Notes: generated by a model not told the origin, from the sequence alone. A stretch of 64,000 bases of DNA from an uncultured Prevotellaceae bacterium (GCA_902789415.1 CADAOD010000003.1:1-64000), one strand, 5' to 3'. Shown: positions 41,737-51,293, counted from the stretch's first letter. A program made the numbers and translations.

Positions 41737-41758
41737 ATGTTTTTTTAGCTTTTACGTG

Positions 41759-41872
41759 CTATTTTGTGGTGACGCAGCGGAGGTTCTTTTCTAGTTGGGA
41801 GGTGCTGCTGGCGCCTACTAGGACTGAGGTAACGCCCTTTTGGGATAGAATCCAGGTGAGAGCTGATTCTGG
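41759..41872 (-). pseudogene. C-terminal remnant of an aldo/keto reductase
   Basis: Reading the minus strand in one frame from 41872 gives PESALTWILSQKGVTSVLVGASS, followed by TSQLEKNLRC and a stop at 41759. This is the typical tail of an aldo/keto reductase of the YghZ type (the VTSVLVGAS motif and a QLEKN run). The rest of the gene is missing, replaced at its 5' side by a broken rhuM gene in another frame. No start codon or ribosome-binding site is present. Confidence 0.75.
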
Positions 41873-42291
41873 ATTGTGCGCCCCAACATACCTACCAGCT
41901 GCCGCAACTCGCCAATCTGTTAACTATGTATGCGCTTGTTAACGGCATAGCCTTTCACAAGATAGTCCTTGATAATCTTTCGAGCCCAGATACGGAAAGC
42001 AGTACCGCGTTTGCTCTTCACGCGGTAACCAACGGAGATGATGACATCGAGGTCGTAAATTTTAGTGGGACGATATTTGTATTGAGTATTATGCAAAAAA
42101 TGCATATTACTTTCATCCAGCTCGCCCTCTTTAATCGCATTATTTATATGACGGGCTACTACTGACTGATCTTTCTGAAACAACTCTGCCATCTGAGATA
42201 CGTTAAGCCACACCGTCTCATTCTCCAAGCGGACATCAATCTGTGTCTGTCCGTCCTCTGTCTGATAGATTACAATCTGATCTTTTTTCAT
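41863..42291 (-). pseudogene. Broken RhuM-family gene
   Basis: The first 123 codons encode the N-terminal half of a RhuM/virulence-protein family member: MKKDQIVIYQTEDGQTQIDV, TVWLNVSQMAELF, VISVGYRVKSKRGTAFRIWA. A TAA stop at 41922-41920 interrupts the frame. The same frame then continues as QIGELRQLVGMLGRTIQNQ, which reads as the natural continuation of the family. Just after that it runs into the aldo/keto reductase remnant. RhuM proteins are usually over 300 residues, so this copy is cut short and lost its function. Confidence 0.75.
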
Positions 42292-42308
42292 ACAACTTAA
42301 TTCTTTTG

Positions 42309-42316
42309 CAAAGATA
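42309..42316 (-). promoter_or_regulatory. -7 box of the rhuM pseudogene
   Basis: TATCTTTG on the minus strand, 18 bp before the rhuM ATG. The nearest TTTG lies at 23-bp spacing, longer than usual. Confidence 0.45.
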
Positions 42317-42374
42317 CTTCTTTTTGTTAATAGAGTATGCAAAAAACGAAAATGTTACATATTTGAACGAAGTT

Positions 42375-42866
42375 TTATAAAATCTCCCTTGCAATCCAGG
42401 CGCAGGCTTCGGCATCGGCGAGGGCGTGATGGTGGTTGGCAAGGTGATAACCACAGTGTTCTGAAACGGTATGTAGTTGATGGTTGGGCAATTGTGGAAA
42501 AGCCTTGCGAGCAGCAATGCACGTGCAATAGAACTCGTAATCTGGATAATCCATCTGGTAACAGCGAAATACAGCTTTCAGGCAACTTTCGTCAAAGGAT
42601 TTGTTATGAGCCACGAGAGGAAGTCCTTCTATCAATGGCTCAATCTGTTTCCATACCTCAGGGAAAACGGGTGCCTCTTCGGTATCCCGACGTGTTAGTC
42701 CATGAACCTGCGTACACCAATAGTTATAATAATTGGGTTCGGGCTGAATCAGCGAATAGAATGTATCCACTATCTCACCATCTCGCACAATCACTACACC
42801 TACTGAACAAACGCTTGTTCGCTCGTTGTTGGCTGTCTCAAAATCTATTGCTGCAAAATCTCGCAT
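42375..42866 (-). CDS. DEDDh 3'-5' exonuclease (DnaQ-like)
   Basis: A 163-residue nuclease of the DnaQ/RNase T superfamily. ExoI is FAAIDFETAN (Asp and Glu), ExoII is LVAHNKSFDESCL, and ExoIII is HHALADAEACA with the His and Asp. It is the size of stand-alone exonuclease-domain proteins, rather than a polymerase subunit fusion. I use the ATG at 42866, though a GTG at 42872 is possible. A likely -7 box TATTTTTG lies at 42908-42915. The substrate is not known. Confidence 0.87.
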   Translation of the reverse strand: MRDFAAIDFETANNERTSVCSVGVVIVRDGEIVDTFYSLIQPEPNYYNYWCTQVHGLTRRDTEEAPVFPEVWKQIEPLIEGLPLVAHNKSFDESCLKAVFRCYQMDYPDYEFYCTCIAARKAFPQLPNHQLHTVSEHCGYHLANHHHALADAEACAWIAREIL

Positions 42867-42969
42867 AATCACTTGTTTTTATAATAACATGATAGGATTT
42901 GACGCTGCAAAAATAATAAAAAGGTGTGAATAATCGAGGCATTGGTTGAGAAAACTTTTTTCATAATAG

Positions 42970-43000
42970 TTTGTCGTTTCGAATATTTTGCTTAAATTTG
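42970..43000 (+). promoter_or_regulatory. Promoter of the B12 transport operon
   Basis: TTTG at 42970-42973, a 19-bp spacer and TAAATTTG at 42993-43000. The cobalamin riboswitch begins directly after it. Confidence 0.75.
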
Positions 43001-43007
43001 CAGCCGT

Positions 43008-43200
43008 AATCGGTTCTCCTTGGGGGAGATGAAAAGGGAATCAGGTGAGAGACCTGAACAGAATCCCGCCGGAAAGTGCCTGTCCGTGGCCTTTCCCGCT
43101 GCTGTAAGTCGTCCTTTATGAGGCGCAAACACATATGTCACTGAGATTTTCGGGAAGACGTTTGTTGCCAGACGATAAGTCAGAAGACCTGCCGATGAAA
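43008..43200 (+). promoter_or_regulatory. Cobalamin riboswitch
   Basis: An aptamer of about 190 nt before btuB. Recognisable parts are GGGAATCAGGTGAGAGACCT and the partner GAATCCCGC (43036-43069), GCTGCTGTAAG near 43099, and the B12 box AAGTCAGAAGACCTGCC at 43178-43194. Binding of adenosyl- or other cobalamin should shut off the operon. The ~50 nt to the ATG at 43254 form the expression platform; whether it acts on translation or termination is not clear. Confidence 0.95.
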
Positions 43201-43253
43201 CGATAGTTGCCTACCGCTCTCTGGGGTTAGACGGTGGCGACACAGAGATAACG

Positions 43254-45269
43254 ATGAAGATGCGAAAGCTTACATTGGCATTGGCTTGTCTGACGGCCTT
43301 GACTGCAACGGCACAAAGCAAGCTCGACTCCGTACAGCATGTGCGGGAAATCATCGTTGTGTCGAAACCTGCCATGCGTGAGGTGGTGCCCAGTCAGAAG
43401 TTGAAAGGCGAGTTGCTGGAGCAGTTGAACACGCACTCTGTGGCCGATGCGTTGCGCTATTTCTCTGGTATCCAACTGAAGGATTATGGCGGCGTAGGCG
43501 GCATCAAAACGGTGAATATCCGCTCGATGGGTACACACCACTTAGGCATCAGCTACGATGGTGTGCAGTTAGGCAATGCGCAGAACGGCCAGATAGACCT
43601 GGGGCAGTTTTCGTTAGATAATGTAGAGGATATCACGCTGTATAACGGACAAAAGAGTGCCATCTTCCAACCCGCCAGCGACTTTGGTAATGCTGGTGCT
43701 ATCTATATCCGTACCAAAGCACCTGATTTCAAGAGCGGCGAAAAGACCCATCTGCGATTTAAAACCCAGTATGGCTCGAGCGATATGTTCCGCTTTACAA
43801 CGCTTTGGGAACAGAAGTTATCGCAAACCGTTAGTTCGAGTGTAAGTGCCGGCTTCTTAACGGCCAGCGGAAAGTATAAGTTCCACTACGAGCGCAAATA
43901 CCCCAACGGGCAGACGGCTTGGGACACCACAGCTGTGCGCCAGAATGGCGATATCCATGCAGAGCGTGTTGAGGCTAATCTCTTTGGGCGTATTGACCAG
44001 GGTAGCTGGCAGCTGAAGGCCTATCTGTATAACTCGGCACGCGGCATTCCTGGCGCTATCGTAAACAACGTGTGGCGACGTGGTGAGCGCCAGCAGGACC
44101 TGAACACCTTTGTACAAGCCGCCTTTGATAAGAATATAGGCGATGGCTTTAGCACCCGATGGCTGGCCAAATACGCCTATTACAACACCCACTATGTTAA
44201 TAAGGATACCACTCAGTTGCCTGTAGATAATCGCTACAAGCAGCAGGAACTGTATATCTCTACAGCCAACGTGCTGGAGTTGCTGCCCAATTGGAGTGCA
44301 TCGCTGGCCTACGATTTTAAGTGGAACAAACTGAATGCCGATATCTACAACTTTGCTTACCCCACGCGCATCTCAAATCTGGTGAGCTTAGCCACAGCTA
44401 TCGACTACAAGCACCTAAAGGCGCAAGGCTCTATCCTGGCCACCTTTATACACGACAAAACCCATCGCAGGGGCGAGTTTGCCAGCCTAAACACCAGCCG
44501 TTCGCTATCTAAAATTACACCAGCGCTGTTTGTTAACGTGTATCCTTTCCGTGGAACCTTCTTCTCAATGCGTGCCTACGTAAAAAAGAGTTTCCGCATG
44601 CCTACCTTTAACGACCTGTATTATACCGATATGGGCAATGCCAACCTGGTGCCCGAGAGCGCCCTGCAGTACGATGCTGGCTTTGCGCTTAACAAGCACT
44701 TTGAGCATGGTATAGTGAAGCATGCCGAGATGCACTTTGATGCCTATTATAATACGGTACGCGATAAGATTGTGGCCTATCCCAAGGGTCAGCAGTTCCG
44801 CTGGACTATGCTGAACTTAGGTAAGGTACATATAAAGGGTATAGATGTTGAGGCCGAGGCCGATTTCAAGCTTGGCAAAGATCTGATAGCTACCGCCCGT
44901 GCCCAGTACACCTATCAGGACGCACGCGATGTTACCGACCCAGAAACATCGTATTACAAGCATCAGATACCCTACATCCCCTGGCACTCAGGTTCGGCCA
45001 TCGTGGGACTTACCTACAAGAATTGGAACCTGAACTACTCGTTTATCTATGCCGGCGAGCGCTACGACGAGCAGGAAAACATTATCTATAACCACATGGA
45101 GCCTTGGTACACCAGCGATTTGAGCGTAGTATATCGCTTTGGCTGGCAGCAGGTACGTTGCAAGGCACAGCTGGATGTAAACAACCTGTTGGGGCAGGAC
45201 TACGAGGTAATCGTAAACTACCCCATGCCAGGCCGTAACTATGCAATAACATTAAGTGTTGAGATATGA
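43254..45269 (+). CDS. btuB: TonB-dependent cobalamin receptor
   Basis: A 671-residue outer-membrane receptor. After a signal peptide ending TATAQS, the TonB box is REIIVVSKP and the plug domain includes DALRYFSGIQLKDYGGVGG. The rest is a 22-strand type beta-barrel. The riboswitch directly upstream and the btuG-like and btuF genes downstream identify cobalamin as substrate. It overlaps the btuG-like gene by ATGA (45266-45269). Confidence 0.93.
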   Translation: MKMRKLTLALACLTALTATAQSKLDSVQHVREIIVVSKPAMREVVPSQKLKGELLEQLNTHSVADALRYFSGIQLKDYGGVGGIKTVNIRSMGTHHLGISYDGVQLGNAQNGQIDLGQFSLDNVEDITLYNGQKSAIFQPASDFGNAGAIYIRTKAPDFKSGEKTHLRFKTQYGSSDMFRFTTLWEQKLSQTVSSSVSAGFLTASGKYKFHYERKYPNGQTAWDTTAVRQNGDIHAERVEANLFGRIDQGSWQLKAYLYNSARGIPGAIVNNVWRRGERQQDLNTFVQAAFDKNIGDGFSTRWLAKYAYYNTHYVNKDTTQLPVDNRYKQQELYISTANVLELLPNWSASLAYDFKWNKLNADIYNFAYPTRISNLVSLATAIDYKHLKAQGSILATFIHDKTHRRGEFASLNTSRSLSKITPALFVNVYPFRGTFFSMRAYVKKSFRMPTFNDLYYTDMGNANLVPESALQYDAGFALNKHFEHGIVKHAEMHFDAYYNTVRDKIVAYPKGQQFRWTMLNLGKVHIKGIDVEAEADFKLGKDLIATARAQYTYQDARDVTDPETSYYKHQIPYIPWHSGSAIVGLTYKNWNLNYSFIYAGERYDEQENIIYNHMEPWYTSDLSVVYRFGWQQVRCKAQLDVNNLLGQDYEVIVNYPMPGRNYAITLSVEI

Positions 45270-46432
45270 AGCAGCTTGCGTACTACATATTAACCCTATT
45301 GCTCCTTTCGGCCTGCCGACAGGATGTGATGATAGTGCCGATGGAGCAGAACGATCCAGGCGGCAAAACGCAGCTGGGCGATATCGTGGGCATGTATCTG
45401 CTTAACGAGGGTAATATGGGTTCGAACAAGGCATCGCTCGACTATCTCGACCTGTCGGATTCCGTAGTGCATTATTATCGCAACATCTACTCGCAGCGCA
45501 ACCCAACCACCGTAATGGCGCTGGGCGATGTGGGTAACGATTGTCAGATATATGGACAGCGCCTTTGGATGGTCATCAACTGCTCTAACAAGGTAGAGGT
45601 GGCCAGTGCCGATTCGGCCTTTAGGATAGGTAAGGTAAATATCCCTAACTGCCGATACGTAACGTTTAAGGATAGATATGCTTACGTATCGTCGTATGTA
45701 GGCAGCGTGTATAGCGGCAGTAGCAGTCCGCTTGGTAGCGTGTATAAGGTCGACACCCTGTCGCTGCAAAAGGTCGACTCGTGCAGCGTGGGCTATCAGC
45801 CCGAGGAGATGGCTATCATTGGCAATCAGCTTTACGTGGCCAACAGTGGTGGCTATCAGGGCATGACGGGACAGGGCTACGAGAGTACGGTAAGCGTGAT
45901 AGACCTGACAACCATGCAGGAAACCAGCAAGATAGAGGTGGCCCGCAACCTGCACCACCTGAAGGCCGATAAGTACAATCAGCTATGGGTAACAGCCCGT
46001 GGCGATTATATGACTGAAGCCTCAAGCATCTGGTGGTTGGCGCCCGATGCTAATGGGCAGATGACAGTAGGTGGACAGATTGAGCAACCTGTAAGCGACC
46101 TGTGTATCGTTGGCGATTCGCTGTATTTCTACGGCTCTCAGTGGAGCGAGGTATCGATGACCAATACCGTTACCTATGGCATTATCAACGTAAAAACGCA
46201 TCAGGTGGTAAGCACCAGTCTGACAGTTGCCCCTGAAATCAGCAAGATACGCATGCCTTATGGCATCATAGTAAACCCCATCCATCGCGATTTTTATCTG
46301 ATGGATGCCAAGAACTACGTTTCGAGCGGCGAGTTGCTGCACTTCCTGCCCGATGGCACTTTCGATTGGAAGGTAAGTACAGGCGATATACCCGCCCATG
46401 CCGCATTTGTATTTAAAACAGTAAAGAAATGA
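45266..46432 (+). CDS. btuG: BtuG-like surface cobalamin-binding lipoprotein
   Basis: A 388-residue lipoprotein with the lipobox in LLLLSACRQD. The body reads as a seven-bladed beta-propeller of the YncE/DUF5074 type, with repeated GDIVGMYLLNEGN, EEMAIIGNQLYVANSG and HLKADKYNQLWVTARG units. BtuG of Bacteroides binds B12 tightly and caps BtuB. Its place right after btuB under the riboswitch supports the name. It overlaps both neighbours by 4 bp. Confidence 0.85.
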   Translation: MKQLAYYILTLLLLSACRQDVMIVPMEQNDPGGKTQLGDIVGMYLLNEGNMGSNKASLDYLDLSDSVVHYYRNIYSQRNPTTVMALGDVGNDCQIYGQRLWMVINCSNKVEVASADSAFRIGKVNIPNCRYVTFKDRYAYVSSYVGSVYSGSSSPLGSVYKVDTLSLQKVDSCSVGYQPEEMAIIGNQLYVANSGGYQGMTGQGYESTVSVIDLTTMQETSKIEVARNLHHLKADKYNQLWVTARGDYMTEASSIWWLAPDANGQMTVGGQIEQPVSDLCIVGDSLYFYGSQWSEVSMTNTVTYGIINVKTHQVVSTSLTVAPEISKIRMPYGIIVNPIHRDFYLMDAKNYVSSGELLHFLPDGTFDWKVSTGDIPAHAAFVFKTVKK

Positions 46433-47553
46433 AGAAGATATTGTTACTATTAATACTCGCAATTGCTACCATTAATAGCCACGCCCAGCGCATGGACGAT
46501 GTAGCTACGCACTCTAAGTATATCCAGGCGGTTGATGAATATCGCCCTGCCCCAGGACAGTATGTAAACGATGTACCAGCATACGAGGATGGTGATACCG
46601 AGGCCGATATGATTAGTAAGTGCAACAAGAGTGTGGCAGGCAAAAGCATACTTGACACCGATGCACATCTTGTGGCACTTGGCGGATGGGGTGGTTATAT
46701 CACGTTCCACTTCGACCATTCTATCGCCAATGTTCCTGGCGAGCGCGACTTTGCCGTATGGGGCAATGCCTATCAGGAAATGAAGAACCTGGTGTTTGGT
46801 GGTATGAACGAGGCTGGCGTGGTGATGGTGTCAAAAGATGTGAATGGCAATGGTAAGCCCGACGACCCTTGGTACGAAATCAGCGGCAGTTGCGATGTGG
46901 ATAGCGTAGGCAAGGTGATTTATGGCTACGAGATAACCTATCGCCAGAACCCCATGGGCAATATCCCTTGGACGGATAACCAAGGCAATAGTGGCACCAT
47001 TGATCGCAACCACTATCACCCCCAGGAGTATTACCCCCAGTGGTTGCCCGATAATCTCACCTTTAAAGGCACCCGACTGCCCGATAATATGCTGAACCTT
47101 TCGGATAAAGTAGAGCAGGCATGGAGTCCATATTACTATGTGCTGGTAGGTTTCCGCTATGGCTATGCCGACAATCTGCCAAACTTTACCGATAATGCCG
47201 ATGTTACCTCTTTTAACTACGAGGGTTGTGGTATTGATATCGGTTGGGCTGTTGACGAGAATCGCCAGCCTGTTAATCTGGATTTCGTCGACTTTGTACG
47301 TGTTTATACAGGTTTGAATCAGAAGTGTCCCCAGCCAGAGTGGTGGGGCGAAACCTCTACAGAGTTTGCTGGTGCCGAGGATATCCATCTTGATGCCTCG
47401 CTCCAAGCCATCAAGAATGCGCTGAGTGGCATCCAAAGTATCCATCAGGAAGCATCAGGCGCAGAATCCTTCTACGACCTGCAGGGCCGAAAGGTTACAC
47501 CAACCAAGAAGGGTATTTACATTCAGAACAAGAAAAAAGTAGTTATTAAATAA
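46429..47553 (+). CDS. Exported cell-surface protein of the B12 operon with YDLQGR tail
   Basis: A 374-residue protein with a cleavable signal (MKKILLLLILAIATINSHAQ) and no lipobox. The main domain (to ~310) is rich in Gly, Asp and aromatic residues; I do not recognise a named fold. The C-terminus, SFYDLQGRKVTPTKKGIYI then NKKKVVIK, is a tail seen on many Prevotella exported proteins and resembles a secretion or anchoring domain. Placement in the riboswitch operon suggests surface B12 binding, but this is inferred. Confidence 0.7.
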   Translation: MKKILLLLILAIATINSHAQRMDDVATHSKYIQAVDEYRPAPGQYVNDVPAYEDGDTEADMISKCNKSVAGKSILDTDAHLVALGGWGGYITFHFDHSIANVPGERDFAVWGNAYQEMKNLVFGGMNEAGVVMVSKDVNGNGKPDDPWYEISGSCDVDSVGKVIYGYEITYRQNPMGNIPWTDNQGNSGTIDRNHYHPQEYYPQWLPDNLTFKGTRLPDNMLNLSDKVEQAWSPYYYVLVGFRYGYADNLPNFTDNADVTSFNYEGCGIDIGWAVDENRQPVNLDFVDFVRVYTGLNQKCPQPEWWGETSTEFAGAEDIHLDASLQAIKNALSGIQSIHQEASGAESFYDLQGRKVTPTKKGIYIQNKKKVVIK

Positions 47554-47584
47554 CCTCTTATTATTCACTTTAAACAAAAAAGTT

Positions 47585-48328
47585 ATGAAGACAAACAAAT
47601 TTTTCGGACTTGCAGTCCTTGCGTGCGGTTTCGCACTGTCGTTCACTTCATGTTCTAATGAAGACGTTCCTGTAACTGGTAAAAAGCAGGCTATAGTTTC
47701 TTTCGAGAAAAAGAGTCTTGGTGCTGATGGCTATTGGTGTGGCGACGAAACAGGTACTAAGTTTGACAACTGGGGAGCGGATGCTTTTGCCTGTCAGTAT
47801 CAGGAAAAGGGTGTAACCTTCCCCGTAAACTACACACCAAAGTGGGGCAGCTGGACGGGCTTTGCTATCTCTAACCGTACGGCTACAACCTATAAGAGTA
47901 TGAACCCCGATCAGTTTAATTGTGCTGTAGGCGAGGCTAAGAACGGCTATAACTACTGTGTAGTTTATACTTTTGGCGAGACTATCGACTTTGGTCGTGC
48001 CGTTACCCTGAAGGGCTTCTGGTATACCAACGAGGCTTGGGCTGTTTATGCTTTCAAGAACGGCGATGGTTATACTCCTGGTGTGTTTGAAAAGGACGAC
48101 TGGTTTAAGTGCACTGTAACAGCTACACTGGCTGATGGTACTACAAAGGATGTTGAGATTTATCTGGCCAAGGACGGCGATTATGTAAAGGATTGGCAGT
48201 TCTGCGATTTCCAGAGCCTGGAGAATGTTACCAGCCTGAGCTTTGCATTTGATAGCACTAAGAAGAATGATTATGGTGTAACTACACCTACTTATATGTG
48301 TATCGACGATATTACTTTTGAGTATTAA
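47585..48328 (+). CDS. DUF4465 lipoprotein of the B12 operon (BtuH-like candidate)
   Basis: A 247-residue lipoprotein with the lipobox in ALSFTSCSNEDVP, whose Cys-Ser-Asn-Glu-Asp start fits surface export. The mature part is a beta-sandwich of the DUF4465 type (WTGFAISNRTATTYKSM, then VTLKGFWYTNEAWAVY and the C-terminal CIDDITFEY). Genes of this type occur with btuB in Bacteroidales, and BtuH is a second surface B12-binder, so a BtuH-like role is possible but not shown. Its stop overlaps btuF as TAATG. Confidence 0.75.
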   Translation: MKTNKFFGLAVLACGFALSFTSCSNEDVPVTGKKQAIVSFEKKSLGADGYWCGDETGTKFDNWGADAFACQYQEKGVTFPVNYTPKWGSWTGFAISNRTATTYKSMNPDQFNCAVGEAKNGYNYCVVYTFGETIDFGRAVTLKGFWYTNEAWAVYAFKNGDGYTPGVFEKDDWFKCTVTATLADGTTKDVEIYLAKDGDYVKDWQFCDFQSLENVTSLSFAFDSTKKNDYGVTTPTYMCIDDITFEY

Positions 48329-49452
48329 TGAGATACCTACAACTATTAATCATAGCAGTATTGCTCACAGCCTGCGGGGGTGCTAAGAAAAGCGCCCCAC
48401 AGCAGGCTGAGGGCGATGCTGTTGCCTTTAAATATGCCACCCAGATTAGCATAGAGAAGTTTGATGGCTATACGGTGGCAACCATCAAAAATCCCTGGAA
48501 GGAGGGTATGACGCTGCACCGTTATGTGCTGATACCTGCCGACCAGGAAGTACCCAACCATATACCCAGCGGCACCATTGTGCGTACACCATTAAAACGT
48601 GCCGTGATGTTTACCACCGTGCATTGCGCCATGCTGATGGAGTTTGGCAAACAGAATTGCATATCGGGTGTGGCCGATCTGAAGTATATCAAGATACCCT
48701 GGATACAGGAGCAGGTGGCTAAAGGTAAAATTAGCGATGTGGGCGATGGTATGAGCCCTGTTATCGAGAAAATTATCGATGAGCATCCTGATGCCCTCTT
48801 CCTGTCGCCTTTCGAAAACAGCGGAGGCTATGGTAAACTCGAAGAGATTAACATCCCTATCATAGAGTGTGCCGACTATATGGAAGCCTCGCCCTTGGCC
48901 CGTGCCGAGTGGTTGCGCTTTTATGGCATGCTATTTGGTTGCGAAGAGCGTGCCGACATGCTGTTTCAGAATGTAGATAACAGCTATCACCAGCTGAAGG
49001 CGCTGGCTGCAAAGGCAAAAACTCGTCCATCGGTAGTAGTAGATAAAGTAACAGGCAGCGTGTGGTATGTGCCTGGCGGCAAAAGCACCATCGGGCAGAT
49101 GATAAAAGATGCCAATGCCCAATATGCGTGGAGCGATGACGAGCATAGCGGCTCCATCTCGTTGCCTTTCGAAACAGTCTTAGAGCGTGCTGGCGATGCC
49201 GATGTGTGGTTGTTCAGATACAGTGGTAGTCACGATATTACCTATGATGAACTGCTAAGCGAACATCATGGCTACAATCAGTTTAAGGCGTTTAAGAATC
49301 AGGCGGCTTATGGTTGCGATGTAGAGCGCTCGTTATTCTACGAGGAATCGCCTTTCCACCCAGAAAGGCTATTGGGCGATTTTATCCAGATACTGCATCC
49401 TGAGTTGAATACGATGACCTCGATGCGCTACTTTAAGAAGGTTAATCGCTAA
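48328..49452 (+). CDS. btuF: Cobalamin ABC transporter substrate-binding lipoprotein
   Basis: A 374-residue lipoprotein (lipobox LLTACGG) of the periplasmic-binding family used for siderophores and B12. Conserved landmarks are SGVADLKYIKIPWIQEQV, DALFLSPFENSGG and VDKVTGSVWYVPGG. It would pass cobalamin from BtuB to an inner-membrane permease. The permease gene is absent from the operon. The 3' end overlaps cobD by 11 bp on the other strand. Confidence 0.85.
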   Translation: MRYLQLLIIAVLLTACGGAKKSAPQQAEGDAVAFKYATQISIEKFDGYTVATIKNPWKEGMTLHRYVLIPADQEVPNHIPSGTIVRTPLKRAVMFTTVHCAMLMEFGKQNCISGVADLKYIKIPWIQEQVAKGKISDVGDGMSPVIEKIIDEHPDALFLSPFENSGGYGKLEEINIPIIECADYMEASPLARAEWLRFYGMLFGCEERADMLFQNVDNSYHQLKALAAKAKTRPSVVVDKVTGSVWYVPGGKSTIGQMIKDANAQYAWSDDEHSGSISLPFETVLERAGDADVWLFRYSGSHDITYDELLSEHHGYNQFKAFKNQAAYGCDVERSLFYEESPFHPERLLGDFIQILHPELNTMTSMRYFKKVNR

Positions 49453-50476
49453 CCTCGTTCAGATGTTCTACATAGGCCGTGATAGCCTCAACCAGCAGGT
49501 CGTTCTCCTCGGGTTGTTGGGCAGTTACGCGGAAGTAGTTATTGTCGAGTCCCTGAATGTTCGAGGCGTCGCGAATCAGTATGCCGTAGTTGTCAAGCAA
49601 CCATAGTTTCAGTTCCATCGCCGTACTATTCTCGATAGATACCAGCATAAAGTTGGTGTCGGTCTTCATCACTTTCAGTCCGTCGATAGCCGAAAGGTTT
49701 GCGTGCAGTCGCATGGCTTCCTGCAGATAGCCTCTCAGGTCAGGAATTATCTGTATATCGTTCTCCAGCAGATATTTGCCGGCTTCGATGGCAAAGGCGT
49801 TAATGGTCCAGGGTTGGCGTATCTGCTTTAATCTACCTATGATGATAGGCGAGGCTACAATGTAACCCAATCGCAAACCAGGTATGCAGAATGTCTTTGA
49901 AAGCGAGTGTATCAGCATCAGGTTAAACACATCCGTCATCTCCTTAGGCTGCAGCATAGGAGCTAAGGTGTAGTCGGCATACGACTGGTCGATGACATAC
50001 AGATAGCGTGGGTGATTTCTGATGATATGGTTCAACATGCCTTTTACCAGCACGTTGCCAGTAGGGTTGTTGGGGTTGCAAATCCAGTATATACGGTCTT
50101 GTGGCAATACATCGTACTCGTCCTTTACATCGTATGAGATGACATGGTTAAACATGTGGCAGGCATCCTCGTATTCGCTAAATGTGGGTTGCGGAATGAT
50201 TGACGACCAGCCTTTGTACAGCTGTGCAATCAGGTAGATAGCCTCGTTAGCACCGCTGGTAACCATCACGGAGTTTTCCTTAACGCCCAGTTTCTTGGCC
50301 AGCATGCATTCCAGCGTGTGGGCATCGGGCTCAGGGTAGTGGCCCACCACATCAAAATGCTGCATCAGGTGTTCTTTCAACTCCGTGTAGTCGGCCTGAC
50401 TATATACATTCGAGCTGAAATTAATCTTCACCTTATCGCCATAGCGAAACACATCGTCACCGTGTCCGTATATCAT
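49442..50476 (-). CDS. cobD: Threonine-phosphate decarboxylase (CobD-like)
   Basis: A 344-residue PLP-dependent enzyme of the aminotransferase I/II fold. The Schiff-base Lys is in HSLSKTFCIPGLRLGY, the PLP-binding WICNPNNPTGN motif is intact, and SGANEAIYL precedes it. CobD makes aminopropanol phosphate for the cobalamin nucleotide loop. Histidinol-phosphate aminotransferase is the close alternative, but the start (MIYGHGDD) and the B12 neighbours favour CobD. It follows btuD by about 15 bp on the same strand. Confidence 0.85.
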   Translation of the reverse strand: MIYGHGDDVFRYGDKVKINFSSNVYSQADYTELKEHLMQHFDVVGHYPEPDAHTLECMLAKKLGVKENSVMVTSGANEAIYLIAQLYKGWSSIIPQPTFSEYEDACHMFNHVISYDVKDEYDVLPQDRIYWICNPNNPTGNVLVKGMLNHIIRNHPRYLYVIDQSYADYTLAPMLQPKEMTDVFNLMLIHSLSKTFCIPGLRLGYIVASPIIIGRLKQIRQPWTINAFAIEAGKYLLENDIQIIPDLRGYLQEAMRLHANLSAIDGLKVMKTDTNFMLVSIENSTAMELKLWLLDNYGILIRDASNIQGLDNNYFRVTAQQPEENDLLVEAITAYVEHLNEVSD

Positions 50477-50491
50477 AAGCTACATAGATTA

Positions 50492-51283
50492 TTAAACCTG
50501 TTTTGTTACTTTTATTGTCATGGTCTTAGCGTCGAAGGCTATGCCCTCTCGTTCTATAAACCTGCCTAATGCCCCTTGTAGGGCTAAATCTTTTGGTGTT
50601 CCGATGGCCACAGCCTCGCCTTTCGTCATCAGCCAGATGGTATCGGCCATCTGCAGGGCCAGTTCCACATCGTGGGTAGATAGGAATATCACTTTATTAG
50701 CCTCGCGACTGATACGACAGAGCAATTGCAGTACCTCAACCTTACTGGGATAATCAAGAAAAGCTGTTGGCTCATCAAGATAAATCACAGGTGTTTGTTG
50801 GGCCAGCGCCTTGGCTATCATCACCTTCTGTCGTTCGCCATCGCTCAGTGTGTGCACCATGCGCTTCTTCAGCGGTTCAATGCCCACCATCGCAATAGCC
50901 TCGTCAACCACTTGCAGATCGTCGTTCGAACAAGTGCCCCAGAACCCCGTGTAGGGCGATCTTCCCAGCGAAACCAGTTCGCGAACGGTCATATTCCTTA
51001 CTTCGGGCTTTTCGGTCAGCACCACGCCAATCAAGCGGCTCAGCTGTTTGTCGTTATACTCTGATAGTTCTTTTCCTTCCAGTAGTATCTCGCCACCTGT
51101 TTTGGGTTGGAAAGAAGAGAGGGTTTTTAGTAGTGTAGATTTTCCTACTCCGTTGGCGCCCAGCAGACAAGTAAGTTCACCACTCCTGATGGTGCCATTA
51201 ATGTCAGTAGCCACCGTTTTAATGCCGTGTTTTGTCTGGTAGCCAATACTTAAATTGCGTAGTTCTATCGTTTCGCCCATCAT
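50492..51283 (-). CDS. btuD: Cobalamin/iron-siderophore ABC transporter ATPase
   Basis: A 263-residue ATP-binding subunit of the FecE/BtuD type. Walker A is LLGANGVGKST, the signature is LSDGERQKVMIAKAL, Walker B is VIYLDEPTAFLD, and the H-loop is FLSTHDVE. It should pair with BtuF. Start codons at 51289, 51283 and 51280 are all in frame; the -7 box at 51294-51301 leaves almost no leader, so 51283 or 51280 is likelier. It is co-directional with cobD and divergent from the btuB operon. Confidence 0.85.
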   Translation of the reverse strand: MMGETIELRNLSIGYQTKHGIKTVATDINGTIRSGELTCLLGANGVGKSTLLKTLSSFQPKTGGEILLEGKELSEYNDKQLSRLIGVVLTEKPEVRNMTVRELVSLGRSPYTGFWGTCSNDDLQVVDEAIAMVGIEPLKKRMVHTLSDGERQKVMIAKALAQQTPVIYLDEPTAFLDYPSKVEVLQLLCRISREANKVIFLSTHDVELALQMADTIWLMTKGEAVAIGTPKDLALQGALGRFIEREGIAFDAKTMTIKVTKQV

Positions 51284-51293
51284 CTTCATGGTG

